A DNA stretch of 64,000 nt, from contig NZ_LZMC01000112.1 in NCBI RefSeq assembly GCF_001668615.1, positions 56,945 to 120,944 on the forward strand. The letters are read 5' to 3'. The notes under the pieces were generated by a model, which was not told the DNA's origin, made no database searches, and saw only the letters and a list, made by a program, of their open reading frames with translations. Origin of the DNA: Mycobacterium sp. 1274761.0. Lineage in GTDB: Bacteria; Actinomycetota; Actinomycetes; Mycobacteriales; Mycobacteriaceae. Below are positions 17,801 through 27,400 of this stretch, in pieces (position 1 is the first letter of the stretch; every line of letters starts with the position of its first letter). The translations under genes were made by a program, and so were the position numbers.

Positions 17801-19328
17801 CATCGTCGGGCAGGCGCGGCGGCGGGGGCTGCACATGAGCCCACGGATGATGATGAGGCACACCACGATTAGTGAGCTGGCGGCCGCGATCGACAGCGGC
17901 GCGGAATCCGACGAAGACATCGACAGCGCCGACGTCGGCGAGGTTCTGCCCCTGCCGATGGTGTCTTGGCTGTGCGAATACGGCGGCTATCGTCGCTTCA
18001 CACACAGCTTTCTGCTGCGGCTGCCGTCCGGCATCGACCGGGATGCCGTCGAGACGGTCCTGCAAGTCCTGCTCGACAACCACCACACACTGCGGTCGGT
18101 GATGACCGATACCGCCGACGGGCCGCGACTGGTCACCCGCGAACCCGGTGTCGTCACCGCCGCGGATCTGCTGACCGCAGTAGCCGTGCCGGATACGACC
18201 GACGACGGGCTGCGCTCGGCGATCGAGCAGTCGACGCGCACGGCCATCGATGAGATCGACCCACACACGGGGGCGATGCTTAGGGCGGTGTGGTTCCGCG
18301 GCGCCGACTTCGGTGAGGTGCTGTTGCTGAGCGCTCATCACCTGGTTGTGGATGCGGTGTCGTGGTACATCATGCTCGCCGACGTGACCGAGGCCTGGCG
18401 CGCCATGCAGGTCGGCACTGCCCCAAAGGTGTTGCCGGAGTTCACTTCTTACCGCCGCTGGTCGGAGCTGATGTGGGCACGGTCGGCCGAGCCGGCGGTG
18501 CGGGCGCAGAGTGAGTACTGGGCCGCTGTGATCGGCGAGCCGGACCCGGCCCTGGGTACACGGCGACCCGACCCGACGCTCGACACCTGGTCGAGCCTGC
18601 GGGTAAATCAGGCCGCGACCCCTGTCGACATCACCGAGAGTGTCCTTGCGGCCGTCACACCCGATGAGGGAATGCGCGAGTTCCTGCTGGCGGCAACGGC
18701 GCTGACGGTTTCCAGTTGGCGTCGAGACCGTCAGCAGGACACCGCGGCGGGCACGCTGATAGCCCTCGAGGGGCACGGCCGCGCCGACTCCCTACTGCAC
18801 GCCGACACCACCAACACCGTCGGCTCGTTCATCACTTCATACCCGGTGCGCATCGGGGCCGGTGAGGCCGCCTTCGACATCGGCCGCGCCGAACGGGACC
18901 CGGCGGCAGCAAGTGCGCTACTGGAATCGGTGACCGCTCATCTCGCCGATATCCCTTGCGACGGGCTGGATTACGGGCTCCTTCGCCATGTGGCCCGGAT
19001 ACCCGAATTGCAGGTGGCCACCGAACCCCAGATCCTGTTCAGCTATCTCGGCCGGCTCGACCTCGCGGCGGCGTCCGAGCAGCCGTGGGCACTGCTGACC
19101 ACGCCGTACACCGACGCGCTGCCCGTCGCCCCGGAGCCCGACCTGCCACTGCGGTTCGCCCTACACGTCAGCCCGCTGGTCAGCGGCACGACCGAAGGTG
19201 CGCAACTGGTGACCAACGTGCGGTGGAGCGAGGCGCTGTTCACGCCCGCCGATATCGACCGCTTGATGAGCTTGTGGCAGCGAAGCGTCGCAGCGCTTGC
19301 GGCGGCGCTAGGAGGAGGCGCGGCTTAG
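14805..19328 (+). CDS. mbtF: Nonribosomal peptide synthetase MbtF (C-A-PCP-E)
   Basis: NRPS of 1507 residues, the terminal mycobactin module that adds the second hydroxylysine, which ends up as the cyclic lactam. C domain: AHHIVMDGW near residue 139. A domain: YVIFTSGSTGEPKG near 598, FSFDASWQPLVGLLDG, IDTTPSMF, FNCYGPTETTVEAVV. PCP: FFVLGMDSIVAI, Ser near 992. C-terminal epimerisation-type domain: SAHHLVVDAVSWY near 1178, LEGHGR and TVGSFITSYPV. By hand alignment to GrsA the specificity positions read D-A-Q-D-A-G-C-V-E; the acidic residues at 278 and 331 suit a basic substrate such as lysine. These segments match M. tuberculosis MbtF as remembered. It starts 7 bp after mbtE, with only a weak GAGG before the ATG, so it is probably coupled. 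Its last 21 bases overlap the 3' end of mbtB on the other strand. Confidence 0.95.
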   Translation: MTTPAIEDVLALSPLQEGLFALYHLAEDGIDHYTMQLKVDIDGPADVDLLRRSAAALLDRHPNLRAAFWDRDVPRPVQIVPSHAELPWLERTATPAEFDSIARSERRRPFDLSRGPALRVVLLTVPGELRRRLIFTAHHIVMDGWALGVFFTELLAVYRAAGSLDGLPKPRPYRDYIAWLGAQDTAAALAAWRDYLRRVSGPLMIADAASTANALPQATTRVLSAEATVRLRNWAGRNGLTVNTAVLFAWAVILSRLTDRRDVVFGSIVSGRPEQLAGVETMVGLFINSVPVVHYVDRAASVVEQCARLQRESSAMRDIGYLSLSELHRADGRGALFDTMFVFENAPVADAIRAVTTPDGATFTPVEMESLTHYPLTVVSHMSGDELMVVVEVMPEALPHLPAADICERLIAVLSQLPDIGDQSPDALDVLTADERAHLRSDRCVAVAETAWEAFERQVQATPNATALTAGSGERRTYTQLHADACRLAAELTDHGVGPETIVALALPRSKAFVAAILAVLAAGGAYLPVDITLPPPRIRNILRQGNPRVIVAETGCGQLIEDIPVVQLDDPAVVERISRHEPVAPTVDRHTDQSAYVIFTSGSTGEPKGVVGTNAALLGYFADHRDRVYRSACARVGRPLRIAHAWSFSFDASWQPLVGLLDGHANHLFDTEEMRDAQLLVKGLVDNGIDMIDTTPSMFVQLSAAGLLDRELSVLALGGEAIDTTLWQDLRSLPGTAVFNCYGPTETTVEAVVAPVGDYATPTIGTPNAGTRAYVLDSALRIVPTGVVGELYLSGVQVTRGYLGQPAMTANRFIADPFSPGQRMYRTGDLVRRLPHGGFGYLGRADMQVKIRGYRIEVGEIEAALRTVPEVHDAAVSVLRRDAGATLVGFAVWQSGADGDPAAVRAALADRLPSYMVPARIIGLPRLPVTANGKLDNHEIDRLADAALSAGSGSGAASAATDTERALCELFGEQFGGAVPHVDDDFFVLGMDSIVAIAIVGQARRRGLHMSPRMMMRHTTISELAAAIDSGAESDEDIDSADVGEVLPLPMVSWLCEYGGYRRFTHSFLLRLPSGIDRDAVETVLQVLLDNHHTLRSVMTDTADGPRLVTREPGVVTAADLLTAVAVPDTTDDGLRSAIEQSTRTAIDEIDPHTGAMLRAVWFRGADFGEVLLLSAHHLVVDAVSWYIMLADVTEAWRAMQVGTAPKVLPEFTSYRRWSELMWARSAEPAVRAQSEYWAAVIGEPDPALGTRRPDPTLDTWSSLRVNQAATPVDITESVLAAVTPDEGMREFLLAATALTVSSWRRDRQQDTAAGTLIALEGHGRADSLLHADTTNTVGSFITSYPVRIGAGEAAFDIGRAERDPAAASALLESVTAHLADIPCDGLDYGLLRHVARIPELQVATEPQILFSYLGRLDLAAASEQPWALLTTPYTDALPVAPEPDLPLRFALHVSPLVSGTTEGAQLVTNVRWSEALFTPADIDRLMSLWQRSVAALAAALGGGAA

Positions 19329-22300
19329 CTCGCCGTCGATTTCGGCGCTGTCCATCGCCGAGATCTCCAGGTACAGCTGCGCGACCTGATCGAGGCGGTC
19401 ACTGCGACCCTCGCGAAAGCACAGCCGCTCGGCCAGCGCCTCGACTGTCCTGGCCGCGAAGACGTCGGACAGCATCACCGTGGGCGTGTCGAGCCAGTCC
19501 CTGATGTGGGCGACCAAAGTGGTGGCCTGCACCGAATCCCCACCAAGAGCGAAGAAGTCGTCTGTCGCGCCGACGTCGTGGCGGCCCAGCACATCGCCGA
19601 CAAGGTCGGTGAGCACCTGCTCCAACGGTGTCGTCGGCTCGCGGCGAGTGGCTCCGGCAGACGGCTCTGCGTCGGCGAGAAGGTGCGCGACCGCCCTGCG
19701 GTCGGTCTTACCCGCGACCGTGTACGGGATGCGGTCGACGACCATGATGCGCTGCGGAACCATGTGTGGCGGCACAATGTCGGCGAGCGCGGCGGCCACC
19801 GCGGCGGGCGAAAGCTCCGGTTGGCCGGCCTGCACCACCGCGGCCAGCACCTCCGGGCCGGTATCGCCTGGTACCGCAACGACGGTGGCCACCCCCGCCA
19901 CGACGTCCGGCACACGCTGCAATGCCGCTTCGACGTCGCCCAGCTCGATGCGGTAACCACTGACCTTCACCCGGTGATCGGCGCGTCCGACGAACTCGAG
20001 CGTGCCGTCCGGCCAGTACCGCACCAGATCGCCGGTGCGGTACCAGGTGCGGCCCGCATGCGTGACGAACCGTTCGGCCGTAAGATCGGGCCTGCCCCGA
20101 TATCCGCGGGCGATGCCGCAGCCCCCGACCCACAGTTCACCCGGCACCCAGTCGGGACAATCGTCCCCGTTCGCGTCGACGACCCGGCACGCGTTGTTGG
20201 GCAATGGAATACCGAACGGCACCGAAGCCCAGTGCGCAGGGGGATCGGTGATATCACAGATCGTGTTGTGCACGGCGGTTTCGGTGGCGCCCCCCAAGCC
20301 GGCGAAGCGCACCCCTGGTGCCTCGGCGACCAGTCGCCGAACCATTGCCGGCTTGACCCAGTCCCCGCCGGTGGGCACCACCCGCAACGACGACAGCCGC
20401 CCCGCTCCGACATCGAGCAGCATCTGCAACCAACCGGGCATCCAGTGCAGCACCGTGACTTTGTGGGTGTCGATCAGCTCGGCCCAGTGGTCGGGGTCGC
20501 GCCGATGTTGCTCGTCGACGACAACGATCGAGCCGCCCGCGGTCAGCATGCCGAAGATGTCCAGCGCCGACAGGTCACCCTCCAGCGTGGACAGCGCGAG
20601 GCAACGGTCGTCCGGACCGATGTCGAAGTGCGTATTGATGAACTCCAGCGTGTTCATGACCGCGTCGTGGGTCAGCTCCACGCCCTTGGGCTCACCCGTC
20701 GACCCCGAGGTGAACAGCACATAGGCCAGGTCTTGCAGCCCGACCGTCGCCGGCGTGAAATCAGCGGGGTCTCCGATGATTTCGGCATCGGCGACGGTGA
20801 GCGACGGGGCGGGGTGGTCCGCGTAATTGGATCCGGTGATGAGCGCGAACTCCACCCCGGCGGAATCCAGGATGCGGGCGGCGCGGTCGGCGGGTTGGTC
20901 GAAGCCGATCGGTAGGTAGGCCGCACCGACCGCGTGGATCGCCAGCAGGGCGGTGATCTGCTCAGCGCTCTTCGGGCCCATGACGGCAACCACTTCGCCG
21001 TGCATCACGCCGCGCGACTGCAGCGCCGCGGCAACCGACAGCACCTTTTTGTGCAACTGTGCGTAGGTGAGCACCTCGTCGGTGCTGATCACAGCGGGCG
21101 CATCGGGATTGGTGAAGGCCTTGGCGAAGAAGCCGTCCGCCAGTGCGTTTGCTCTGGCCGGTGCATGGCGGGAATTGAGCGCCTCCCGCACCGCGCGCGA
21201 ACTTTCCGGCACAGCACAGGGGTCCGACGCATCCCAGCTGGCATCGTCGGTGGCCAGGCGGGTCAGCTCGTCGATGTGGTAGGCGAACATCGCCTCGGGC
21301 ACACCGGGCGGGAAGGATTCGATCCGCACGTCCCAGTTGATCATCAGACCGTCGGCCAGCGGCGTGGCCTGGGCGTCGATCAGCACCTGCGGTCCTTGCG
21401 AGATGGTCCACACCGGCTTGCCGAACTGATCGGTGACGTCGCCTGCGAACAGATCGCCAAGTCCCAGCGCGCTGGTGTACACGATCGGCGCGAGCGTCTG
21501 CACCCCGCGGTGGCGGCTTAGGTCTCGCAGCACATCAAGGCCCGACACCGACGAGTGGACCGCGGTTGCGTGCAGCACCTCCTGCACGGCTCGGGCGCGG
21601 GCCGCGGGGGTGGCGGCGTCGGTCAGGTCGATATCCAACATCAGCGAGGAGGTGAAGTCGCCAACCAGTTTCTCGACATCGGGGTGGTACTGCTCGCGGC
21701 CGAACATGGGCAGGTTGAGCAGGAACCGCTTGGCGGTCGACCAGTGCGCCAGCGCGTTCGCGTATGACGCGCCGACCGCCATGGCCGGGGTGATGCCGCG
21801 CCGGTGTGCGGCGGTGAATAGGGCGTCGCGGTGTGCCACATCGAAGACGTGCCACAACCTCATGCTGCGTACAGGCTCATTCTGCTCGGACAGCGGGATC
21901 AGCGGTAGCGCAGGCGGTTCCGGCAGGTCCGGTATGCGCTCGGCCCACCACTGCACGTCCTGCGGTGACGGCGGGGGCGAGGATGCGGTCAACCGCGCGC
22001 GGTACTCGCGATAGGTGTAACTCAGCTCGGGCAGATCGACACCTCGGTAAAAGGCCGCGAGGTCGGCCATGATATTGCGGTAACTCACCGCGTCGGCGGC
22101 CTGCATGTCCATGTCGACGTGTAGCCGGGTGCCGCCGCCGGGAAGCAGTGACAACGAAATCTCCAACACGTCCGGATCGAGCATCTGGTGTGACTTCTCG
22201 TCGCGAATGCGCTCCAGTTCCCGCTCCGCTTCGGACGGGACGAGCGCACGCAGATCGTGAACGGTCACCGGCAGCTCACGGTCGCCGATTTTCTGCGTTC

Positions 22301-22778
22301 CGTCCGGCAGGATCTCGACGCGCAACATCGGATGGCGCGCAGCGAGTTTCGCGGCCGCAGTGCGCAGGCGGTTCGTGTCGACACCCGCGCCGTCGAACTC
22401 GACGTAGAGGTGTGAGGAGACGCCGCCGAGCTGCTGGTGCTCGTGGCGCCCTACCCACATCGCGTGCTGAATCGGGGCCAACGGGAACGGTGCCTCCGGA
22501 TCATCTGCGGTCGCTTCGTCGGCTGCGTCGGGGGGCTGGGCCGGGGCGCGTTCGGCAAGCAACTCCACCCATGCGTTGACGGTCGGGTTGGCCGCCAGTG
22601 CGGCGAAACCGATGTCGATGCCCTGCCGTCGCCAGCGGCCCGAAATCGACATCATCCGAATGGAGTCGAGCCCGGACGCAATGAGGTCGACATCGGGGTC
22701 GAGGTCGCCCGGCTCAACGCCCAGAAGCTCCGCGACCTGGGTCAGAACGTCCTCGAGGCCAGTCGGAGTCTGCCACAT
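19308..22778 (-). CDS. mbtB: Phenyloxazoline synthase MbtB (ArCP-Cy-A-PCP), no thioesterase domain
   Basis: NRPS of 1156 residues that receives the activated aryl acid from MbtA and condenses and cyclises it with Ser or Thr. N-terminal aryl carrier domain: ASGLDSIRMMS, Ser near residue 38. Cyclisation domain: DMQAADAVS near 222 (DxxxxDxxS). A domain: YVLFTSGSTGEPKG near 690, GGATETAVHNT. PCP: FFALGGDSVQATT near 1079. Translation ends shortly after YLEISAM, the point where the M. tuberculosis protein (1414 residues) continues into a thioesterase; here a thioesterase is encoded separately at 8441-9199. The frame stays open to 23000, but the ATG at 22778 has CCGGGAG upstream, and a longer start would run through the mbtA promoter and coding region. 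Confidence 0.95.
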   Translation of the reverse strand: MWQTPTGLEDVLTQVAELLGVEPGDLDPDVDLIASGLDSIRMMSISGRWRRQGIDIGFAALAANPTVNAWVELLAERAPAQPPDAADEATADDPEAPFPLAPIQHAMWVGRHEHQQLGGVSSHLYVEFDGAGVDTNRLRTAAAKLAARHPMLRVEILPDGTQKIGDRELPVTVHDLRALVPSEAERELERIRDEKSHQMLDPDVLEISLSLLPGGGTRLHVDMDMQAADAVSYRNIMADLAAFYRGVDLPELSYTYREYRARLTASSPPPSPQDVQWWAERIPDLPEPPALPLIPLSEQNEPVRSMRLWHVFDVAHRDALFTAAHRRGITPAMAVGASYANALAHWSTAKRFLLNLPMFGREQYHPDVEKLVGDFTSSLMLDIDLTDAATPAARARAVQEVLHATAVHSSVSGLDVLRDLSRHRGVQTLAPIVYTSALGLGDLFAGDVTDQFGKPVWTISQGPQVLIDAQATPLADGLMINWDVRIESFPPGVPEAMFAYHIDELTRLATDDASWDASDPCAVPESSRAVREALNSRHAPARANALADGFFAKAFTNPDAPAVISTDEVLTYAQLHKKVLSVAAALQSRGVMHGEVVAVMGPKSAEQITALLAIHAVGAAYLPIGFDQPADRAARILDSAGVEFALITGSNYADHPAPSLTVADAEIIGDPADFTPATVGLQDLAYVLFTSGSTGEPKGVELTHDAVMNTLEFINTHFDIGPDDRCLALSTLEGDLSALDIFGMLTAGGSIVVVDEQHRRDPDHWAELIDTHKVTVLHWMPGWLQMLLDVGAGRLSSLRVVPTGGDWVKPAMVRRLVAEAPGVRFAGLGGATETAVHNTICDITDPPAHWASVPFGIPLPNNACRVVDANGDDCPDWVPGELWVGGCGIARGYRGRPDLTAERFVTHAGRTWYRTGDLVRYWPDGTLEFVGRADHRVKVSGYRIELGDVEAALQRVPDVVAGVATVVAVPGDTGPEVLAAVVQAGQPELSPAAVAAALADIVPPHMVPQRIMVVDRIPYTVAGKTDRRAVAHLLADAEPSAGATRREPTTPLEQVLTDLVGDVLGRHDVGATDDFFALGGDSVQATTLVAHIRDWLDTPTVMLSDVFAARTVEALAERLCFREGRSDRLDQVAQLYLEISAMDSAEIDGELSRASS

Positions 22779-22800
22779 CCGTTGAATCTCCCGGTAATTG

Positions 22801-22834
22801 ATAGGGTGCCCTAACTTTGTGAAGGCTACCCTAT
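22801..22834. promoter_or_regulatory. Two overlapping degenerate IdeR-like boxes between mbtB and mbtA
   Basis: Two imperfect matches overlap in the 67-bp divergent spacer. 22816-22834 matches 13 of 19 consensus positions on the plus strand (my count). 22801-22819 matches 12 of 19 on the minus strand (GTTAGGGCACCCTAT core). They are weaker than the boxes at 9225 and 9824 but correctly placed for both divergent genes. Confidence 0.55.
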
Positions 22835-22837
22835 ATT
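22832..22837 (+). promoter_or_regulatory. Probable -10 element of a leaderless mbtA transcript
   Basis: TATATT fits the mycobacterial TAnnnT -10 pattern and lies 8 bases before the mbtA ATG at 22846. No Shine-Dalgarno sequence precedes the ATG, as expected for a leaderless message. Confidence 0.45.
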
Positions 22838-22845
22838 CTTCGGTT

Positions 22846-24492
22846 ATGAGCGCCGCCCCTGACCGTGGAGAATCCGATCTGTTCCGGGGCTTCGTGCCGT
22901 TCCCCGCCGACCGCGCCGACGAGTACCGGCGCGCGGGGTATTGGCAGGGCCGGCCACTCGACTCAATCCTGCGCGACGCCGCGACCACCTGGCCCGACAA
23001 ACCCGCCGTCGTCGACGCATCCGGCGCCTACACGTTCGCCGAGCTGGACGCCATGGCCGATCGAAGGGCCGCCGGCCTGGCCGCGCGTGGAATCGCCCCG
23101 GGAGATCGAATCCTGTTGCAGCTGACTAACTCCCGGGAGTTCGCCGTTGCGCTGTTCGCTCTGCTGCGCGCCGGTGTGGTGCCGGTGATGTGCCTGATCG
23201 GCCACCGAACCGCGGAGCTGAGGCACTTCGCCCAAGTCAGCGGGGCGGTCGGGCTCGTCATTCCCGACGTCGCGGGCGGCTTCGATCATCGCGCGATGGC
23301 CGGCCAACTCATAGAGTCGCAGCGCGCGCTTCGCCACGTGCTGGTCCACGGCGACCCGGGGTCCTTCGAATCCTGGTCTTCACTCGCCGACTACGACCCG
23401 CTGCCGACGGCTGTGCCGGTCGATACCGCGGCGCCCGCGGTGCTGCTGGTGTCGGGTGGCACGACCGGACTGCCGAAGCTGATTCCCCGCACGCACGACG
23501 ATTACGTTTACAACGCCGTCGCCGCCGCGCGCGCCTGTGAGCTCGTGCACGACGACGTCTATCTCGTCGTGCTGCCTGCGGGACACAACTTTCCGCTCGC
23601 CTGTCCCGGCCTACTCGGCTCGATGACCGTCGGCGCGACCGTGGTCTTCACCGACGACGCCAGCCCCGAGTCGGCCTTCGCGCTGATCGACCGTCATGGC
23701 GTGACGGTCACCGCACTGGTCAACGCGCTGGCCAAGATATGGACGCAGGCGTGTGAGTGGGAGCCCGTGCTGCCGACATCGCTGCGCCTGGTTCAGGTGG
23801 GCGGCTCGCGCATGTCGCCGGAGGAGGCACGCTACATCCGCACCGGGCTGACCGACGGGCTGCAACAGATCTTCGGCATGGCCGAAGGGATGCTGAACTT
23901 CACCCGGCCGGGAGACCCCGTCGACATCGTGGAGAACACCCAGGGTCGGCCGATGTCGCCACACGACGAGATGCGCGTCGTCGACGAGTCGGGGGAACCG
24001 GTGGCGCCGGGCGAGGAGGGGGAGCTGCTGGTGCGAGGTCCCTATACCCTCAACGGCTACTACCGCGCAGAGGAAGCCAACGCCCGTTCATTCAGCCCCG
24101 ACGGGTTCTACCGCACCGGCGACCGGGTGCACGTCTTCGCCGACGGTCCACGGGCGGGCTACGTCGAAGTAACGGGGCGCATCAAGGACGTGATCCATCG
24201 CGGCGGTGAGACTGTGTCGGCGACCGACCTCGAGGACCATCTGTTGACCCATCCCGCCGTCTACGCTGCGGCGGCCGTGGCTCTGCCCGACGACTACCTC
24301 GGCGAGAAGATCTGCGCGGCAGTTGTTTTCCGCGGCAAGCCCATCGGCCTGGCCGAGCTCAACGCCTTCCTCGACGGGCGTGGCGCGTCGACCCACGCAA
24401 GGCCCGACGTGTTGGTCGCCGTGCCGTCGCTGCCGACCACCGCAGTCGGCAAGGTGGACAAGAAGAAGCTCGCCGAGGCGGTCCGGTCGTAG
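22846..24492 (+). CDS. mbtA: Aryl acid-AMP ligase MbtA (salicyl-AMP ligase family)
   Basis: Stand-alone adenylating enzyme of 548 residues that activates the aryl acid starter as its adenylate and transfers it to the aryl carrier domain of MbtB. It aligns along its length with M. tuberculosis MbtA as remembered: GFVPFPADRA at the N-terminus, SGGTTGLPKLIPRTHDDYV (phosphate loop), AGHNFPLACPG (aryl pocket), QQIFGMAEGMLNFTR and the C-terminal GKVDKKKL lysine. In the pocket a Cys follows PLA, which I recall as typical of salicylate-type rather than 2,3-dihydroxybenzoate enzymes. Whether a 6-methyl group would fit cannot be judged by eye. The ATG at 22846 was preferred over the in-frame GTG-type extension to 22798, which would cross the iron boxes. 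It converges with the PKS gene, with one base between the stops. Confidence 0.95.
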   Translation: MSAAPDRGESDLFRGFVPFPADRADEYRRAGYWQGRPLDSILRDAATTWPDKPAVVDASGAYTFAELDAMADRRAAGLAARGIAPGDRILLQLTNSREFAVALFALLRAGVVPVMCLIGHRTAELRHFAQVSGAVGLVIPDVAGGFDHRAMAGQLIESQRALRHVLVHGDPGSFESWSSLADYDPLPTAVPVDTAAPAVLLVSGGTTGLPKLIPRTHDDYVYNAVAAARACELVHDDVYLVVLPAGHNFPLACPGLLGSMTVGATVVFTDDASPESAFALIDRHGVTVTALVNALAKIWTQACEWEPVLPTSLRLVQVGGSRMSPEEARYIRTGLTDGLQQIFGMAEGMLNFTRPGDPVDIVENTQGRPMSPHDEMRVVDESGEPVAPGEEGELLVRGPYTLNGYYRAEEANARSFSPDGFYRTGDRVHVFADGPRAGYVEVTGRIKDVIHRGGETVSATDLEDHLLTHPAVYAAAAVALPDDYLGEKICAAVVFRGKPIGLAELNAFLDGRGASTHARPDVLVAVPSLPTTAVGKVDKKKLAEAVRS

Positions 24493-24493
24493 A

Positions 24494-27400
24494 TCATCCG
24501 TCGATCTGCTGCGGCTCCCGCGACGACGCGAGCATGTCGGCGAGCCTGGCGGTGACCGCGGCCGCGGTGGGGTACTCCCACAACAGCGTCGGCGGCAAGG
24601 AGAGCCCGGTCTGCTTCTCGAGCTGACGCCGCAGCCGCACGGTCATGATCGAGTCGACGCCGAGCTCCACCAGTGGCAGGCCCGGGTCCACGTCCGCGCC
24701 GCTGACGCCGAGTTGCGTGGCGACCGCGTCGAGTACCTGCTGCGCCAACATGTCACGGTCCATGACCGCTGCGGTTTGCGTCTGCCAGCCGGGCTCATCG
24801 GCGTCGTCGGCCGGGGCCACGTCAGCGAGAATGGGCACCATGGCGGCGGCGGGATGCGGAGGCAGCACAACGACATTCGGGTCGTCGTCCTGCATGGCCA
24901 GATCGAGAGCGCGCATAGCGTCGTCGGCGGCCACCGTTCCCATGCCCAGCGCCTCCAGCTGTGCGGCGACGAACCCCGAATCTGACCCCATGCCGAGGCC
25001 GCGCCACGCGGTCCACGCGACGGCGGTGGTGCGGTCGCCGAGAGCGCGCCGATGGCGGGCCATCACATCGAGGAACGAGTTGGCGCACGCGTATGCACCC
25101 TGGCCCGGGAAGCCCGCCAGGTAGCCGCACGACGAGAACAGCACCATCCAGTCGAGCTGCTCCGGCGGAAAGATCCTGTGCAGGTTGAGGGTGCCGGCCA
25201 CCTTGGGCCGCATCACTGCGGCAATGTCCTCGCCGGTCGTATTGATGAGCAGCGCACCGGCTTCCACGCCGGCGGCGTGAATCACTCCGCGCACCGGCGG
25301 CAGATGCCGCAGCACATCGTTGAGCCGCTCGACCGCGTCGTCGGCGGCGATGTCGATCGGCGCCACGTGCACCGAGACCCCGCGCTGTTCGAGCGCCGAG
25401 ATCGCTACGACCGACTCGGCCCGCCGCTCGTCGTCCCACGCGGACCGCTCAGCTATGCCGGAGCGCGACAGCAGCACCAGCCGTCGCGCGCCGAGGTCGG
25501 CCAGGCGCTGCGCCATCCGCAGGCCGAGCACACCGGTTCCACCGGTGATCAGGTACGTGCCGCCAGGCGAACACGGCAACGACGGTGCCGCCGTGGCGGG
25601 ATCCGTTGCGGCCAAGCGTGCTACATGCGGGACGCCGTCGCGGACAGCGACGACTCCATGCCCGTGTAGCGACCCGAGCACCGCGAGCGCAAAATGGCCG
25701 TCGTTCACATCGATCACGCCGCCCCACAACTGGGGGTGTTCGGCCGCCGCCACCCGCGTCAGCCCCCAGAGCGGCGCATGGGTGAGGTTTGAACCCTCGT
25801 AGACACCGCTGGTGCCGACCCACAGCCTGCCCTGGCTGCCGTGCTCCTGCATCTGCACCAGGGTGCGCAGCACAAGGTCAACCGATGTCTCCGGGGCGTC
25901 GTCGGCGCGCGGCAGCACAAGAACCACCGGGAAATGCCCGAGGTCGGTTGGTATCGGCCCGAGCTCGGCCGGATCCTCGACCGCAAGGTAGGGCACAGCG
26001 GCTGACGCCAGATCCGTTACCGCGCCACCCAACCCGTCGGCATCGCCGCCGACGATGACGACCCCGCTGGGCCGTTGATCGCTGTCGACTTCCACCGGAT
26101 GCCAGGCCACGCGGTGCACCATGCGACGGATGTCGTTGATCATCGATCCGCGGTCGGAGGCTTCCAGCTCTTCGAACGTCATCCCCGTCATCGACAGCAG
26201 CAAAACGCCGTTCAGGTCGGCGATGGCCACGTCGGTCGTGGTGGTGTCCGGCCTGCGCCGCACGTGCACGATCGCCTCCGCGGGAGGTGCGCCGTGGACG
26301 TAGAGCCGCTCGATGCGGGCGGGCATGCGGAGACGGGAATCAAATACGGTGCTGGCCGTCGAGGTCGCCGCGTCCATGAGCGAGGCCCAGGAAGTCGTCT
26401 CCGAGCGATCGAGTGGTGCCGCGACCGTCGCGAGCAGTTCGTCGTCGGCGCGCCGGAGATCAGTGATCTCCCAATCGAATCCCATCGCCGCGACACCGAG
26501 CTCGGATAACGCGTCGACGATATGTCGGGGCGGAAGCTGTTCGCTGCAGCGTGACCGGGTGGTGTCGAGGTCGAGGCGGGTCTGCATCAGCTCGCCGATG
26601 TCGTCGGCGACGGTGACCAGTGCGCTGCTGTGAGTCAGCCAACCGCTGTCCTGCCCCGCGTCGGATTCGACCAGGCGCGTCGACAGCGTCAGCTCACGGT
26701 TGTGCCGTACGACCTGAAGCTCACGCGGGCGCCCCGGCGGCACGGGAGTGCGCAGGCGCACATTCGCCAATCCCACGCCGGTGCATTGGGAAGACGGACC
26801 GTGTTCACCACCGTGGGCGGCCGCGAGGAAGGTATTCAAAAGGACTGCGGCCGGGACGATCTCCGTACCCTGCACGGGATGATCGCCCGGGTACGGCCGC
26901 GTGCCCATGTGCAACCGGGTTTCCCAGAGCCACGTCTCCGCGGAGCCGGTGACCGCGGTGCGCCCGCCCAGCAGCGTGTGCGCGGCGGGATCGTGCAGGT
27001 GGCGGCCGCTCGGCGGCGGTGTCGTCTCGCGCCAGAACCGGCGATGCTCCCACTGCGTGCCGGGCAGGTCGGCTGCCCACGGCTGCGCGGCGGTGACGCC
27101 ATGCGCGTAGTCGGCGCCGTGGCACCACAGCGACGCGACCGCAAGCGCCAGCGAGTGCCGTTGGGGCTTGTCGCGGCGCAGCGCCGGAACCACAGCGTGC
27201 TCGTCGAACCCGTTGTGCAGCAACGTTTCCACGAGCGAGTGGGACACCACCGGGTGGGCCGACACTTCGAGGTAGAGCCGATGGCCGTCTTCGGCCGCGG
27301 CGGTGACCGCCTCGGCGAACCGTACCCGGCCGCGCAGATTCGCCACCCAGTAGTCGGAATCGCGAGGCGCGACGGAGCGCGGGTCGGCCAGCGCGGTGGT

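Noticed and set aside
22779..23000. N-terminal extension of mbtB to 23000
   Set aside because: It would run through the divergent mbtA promoter and coding start, while ATG 22778 has a good ribosome binding site and begins at the carrier domain.
24494..24496. Terminator between mbtA and the PKS
   Set aside because: Only one base separates the stop codons, and no stem followed by T residues was seen.
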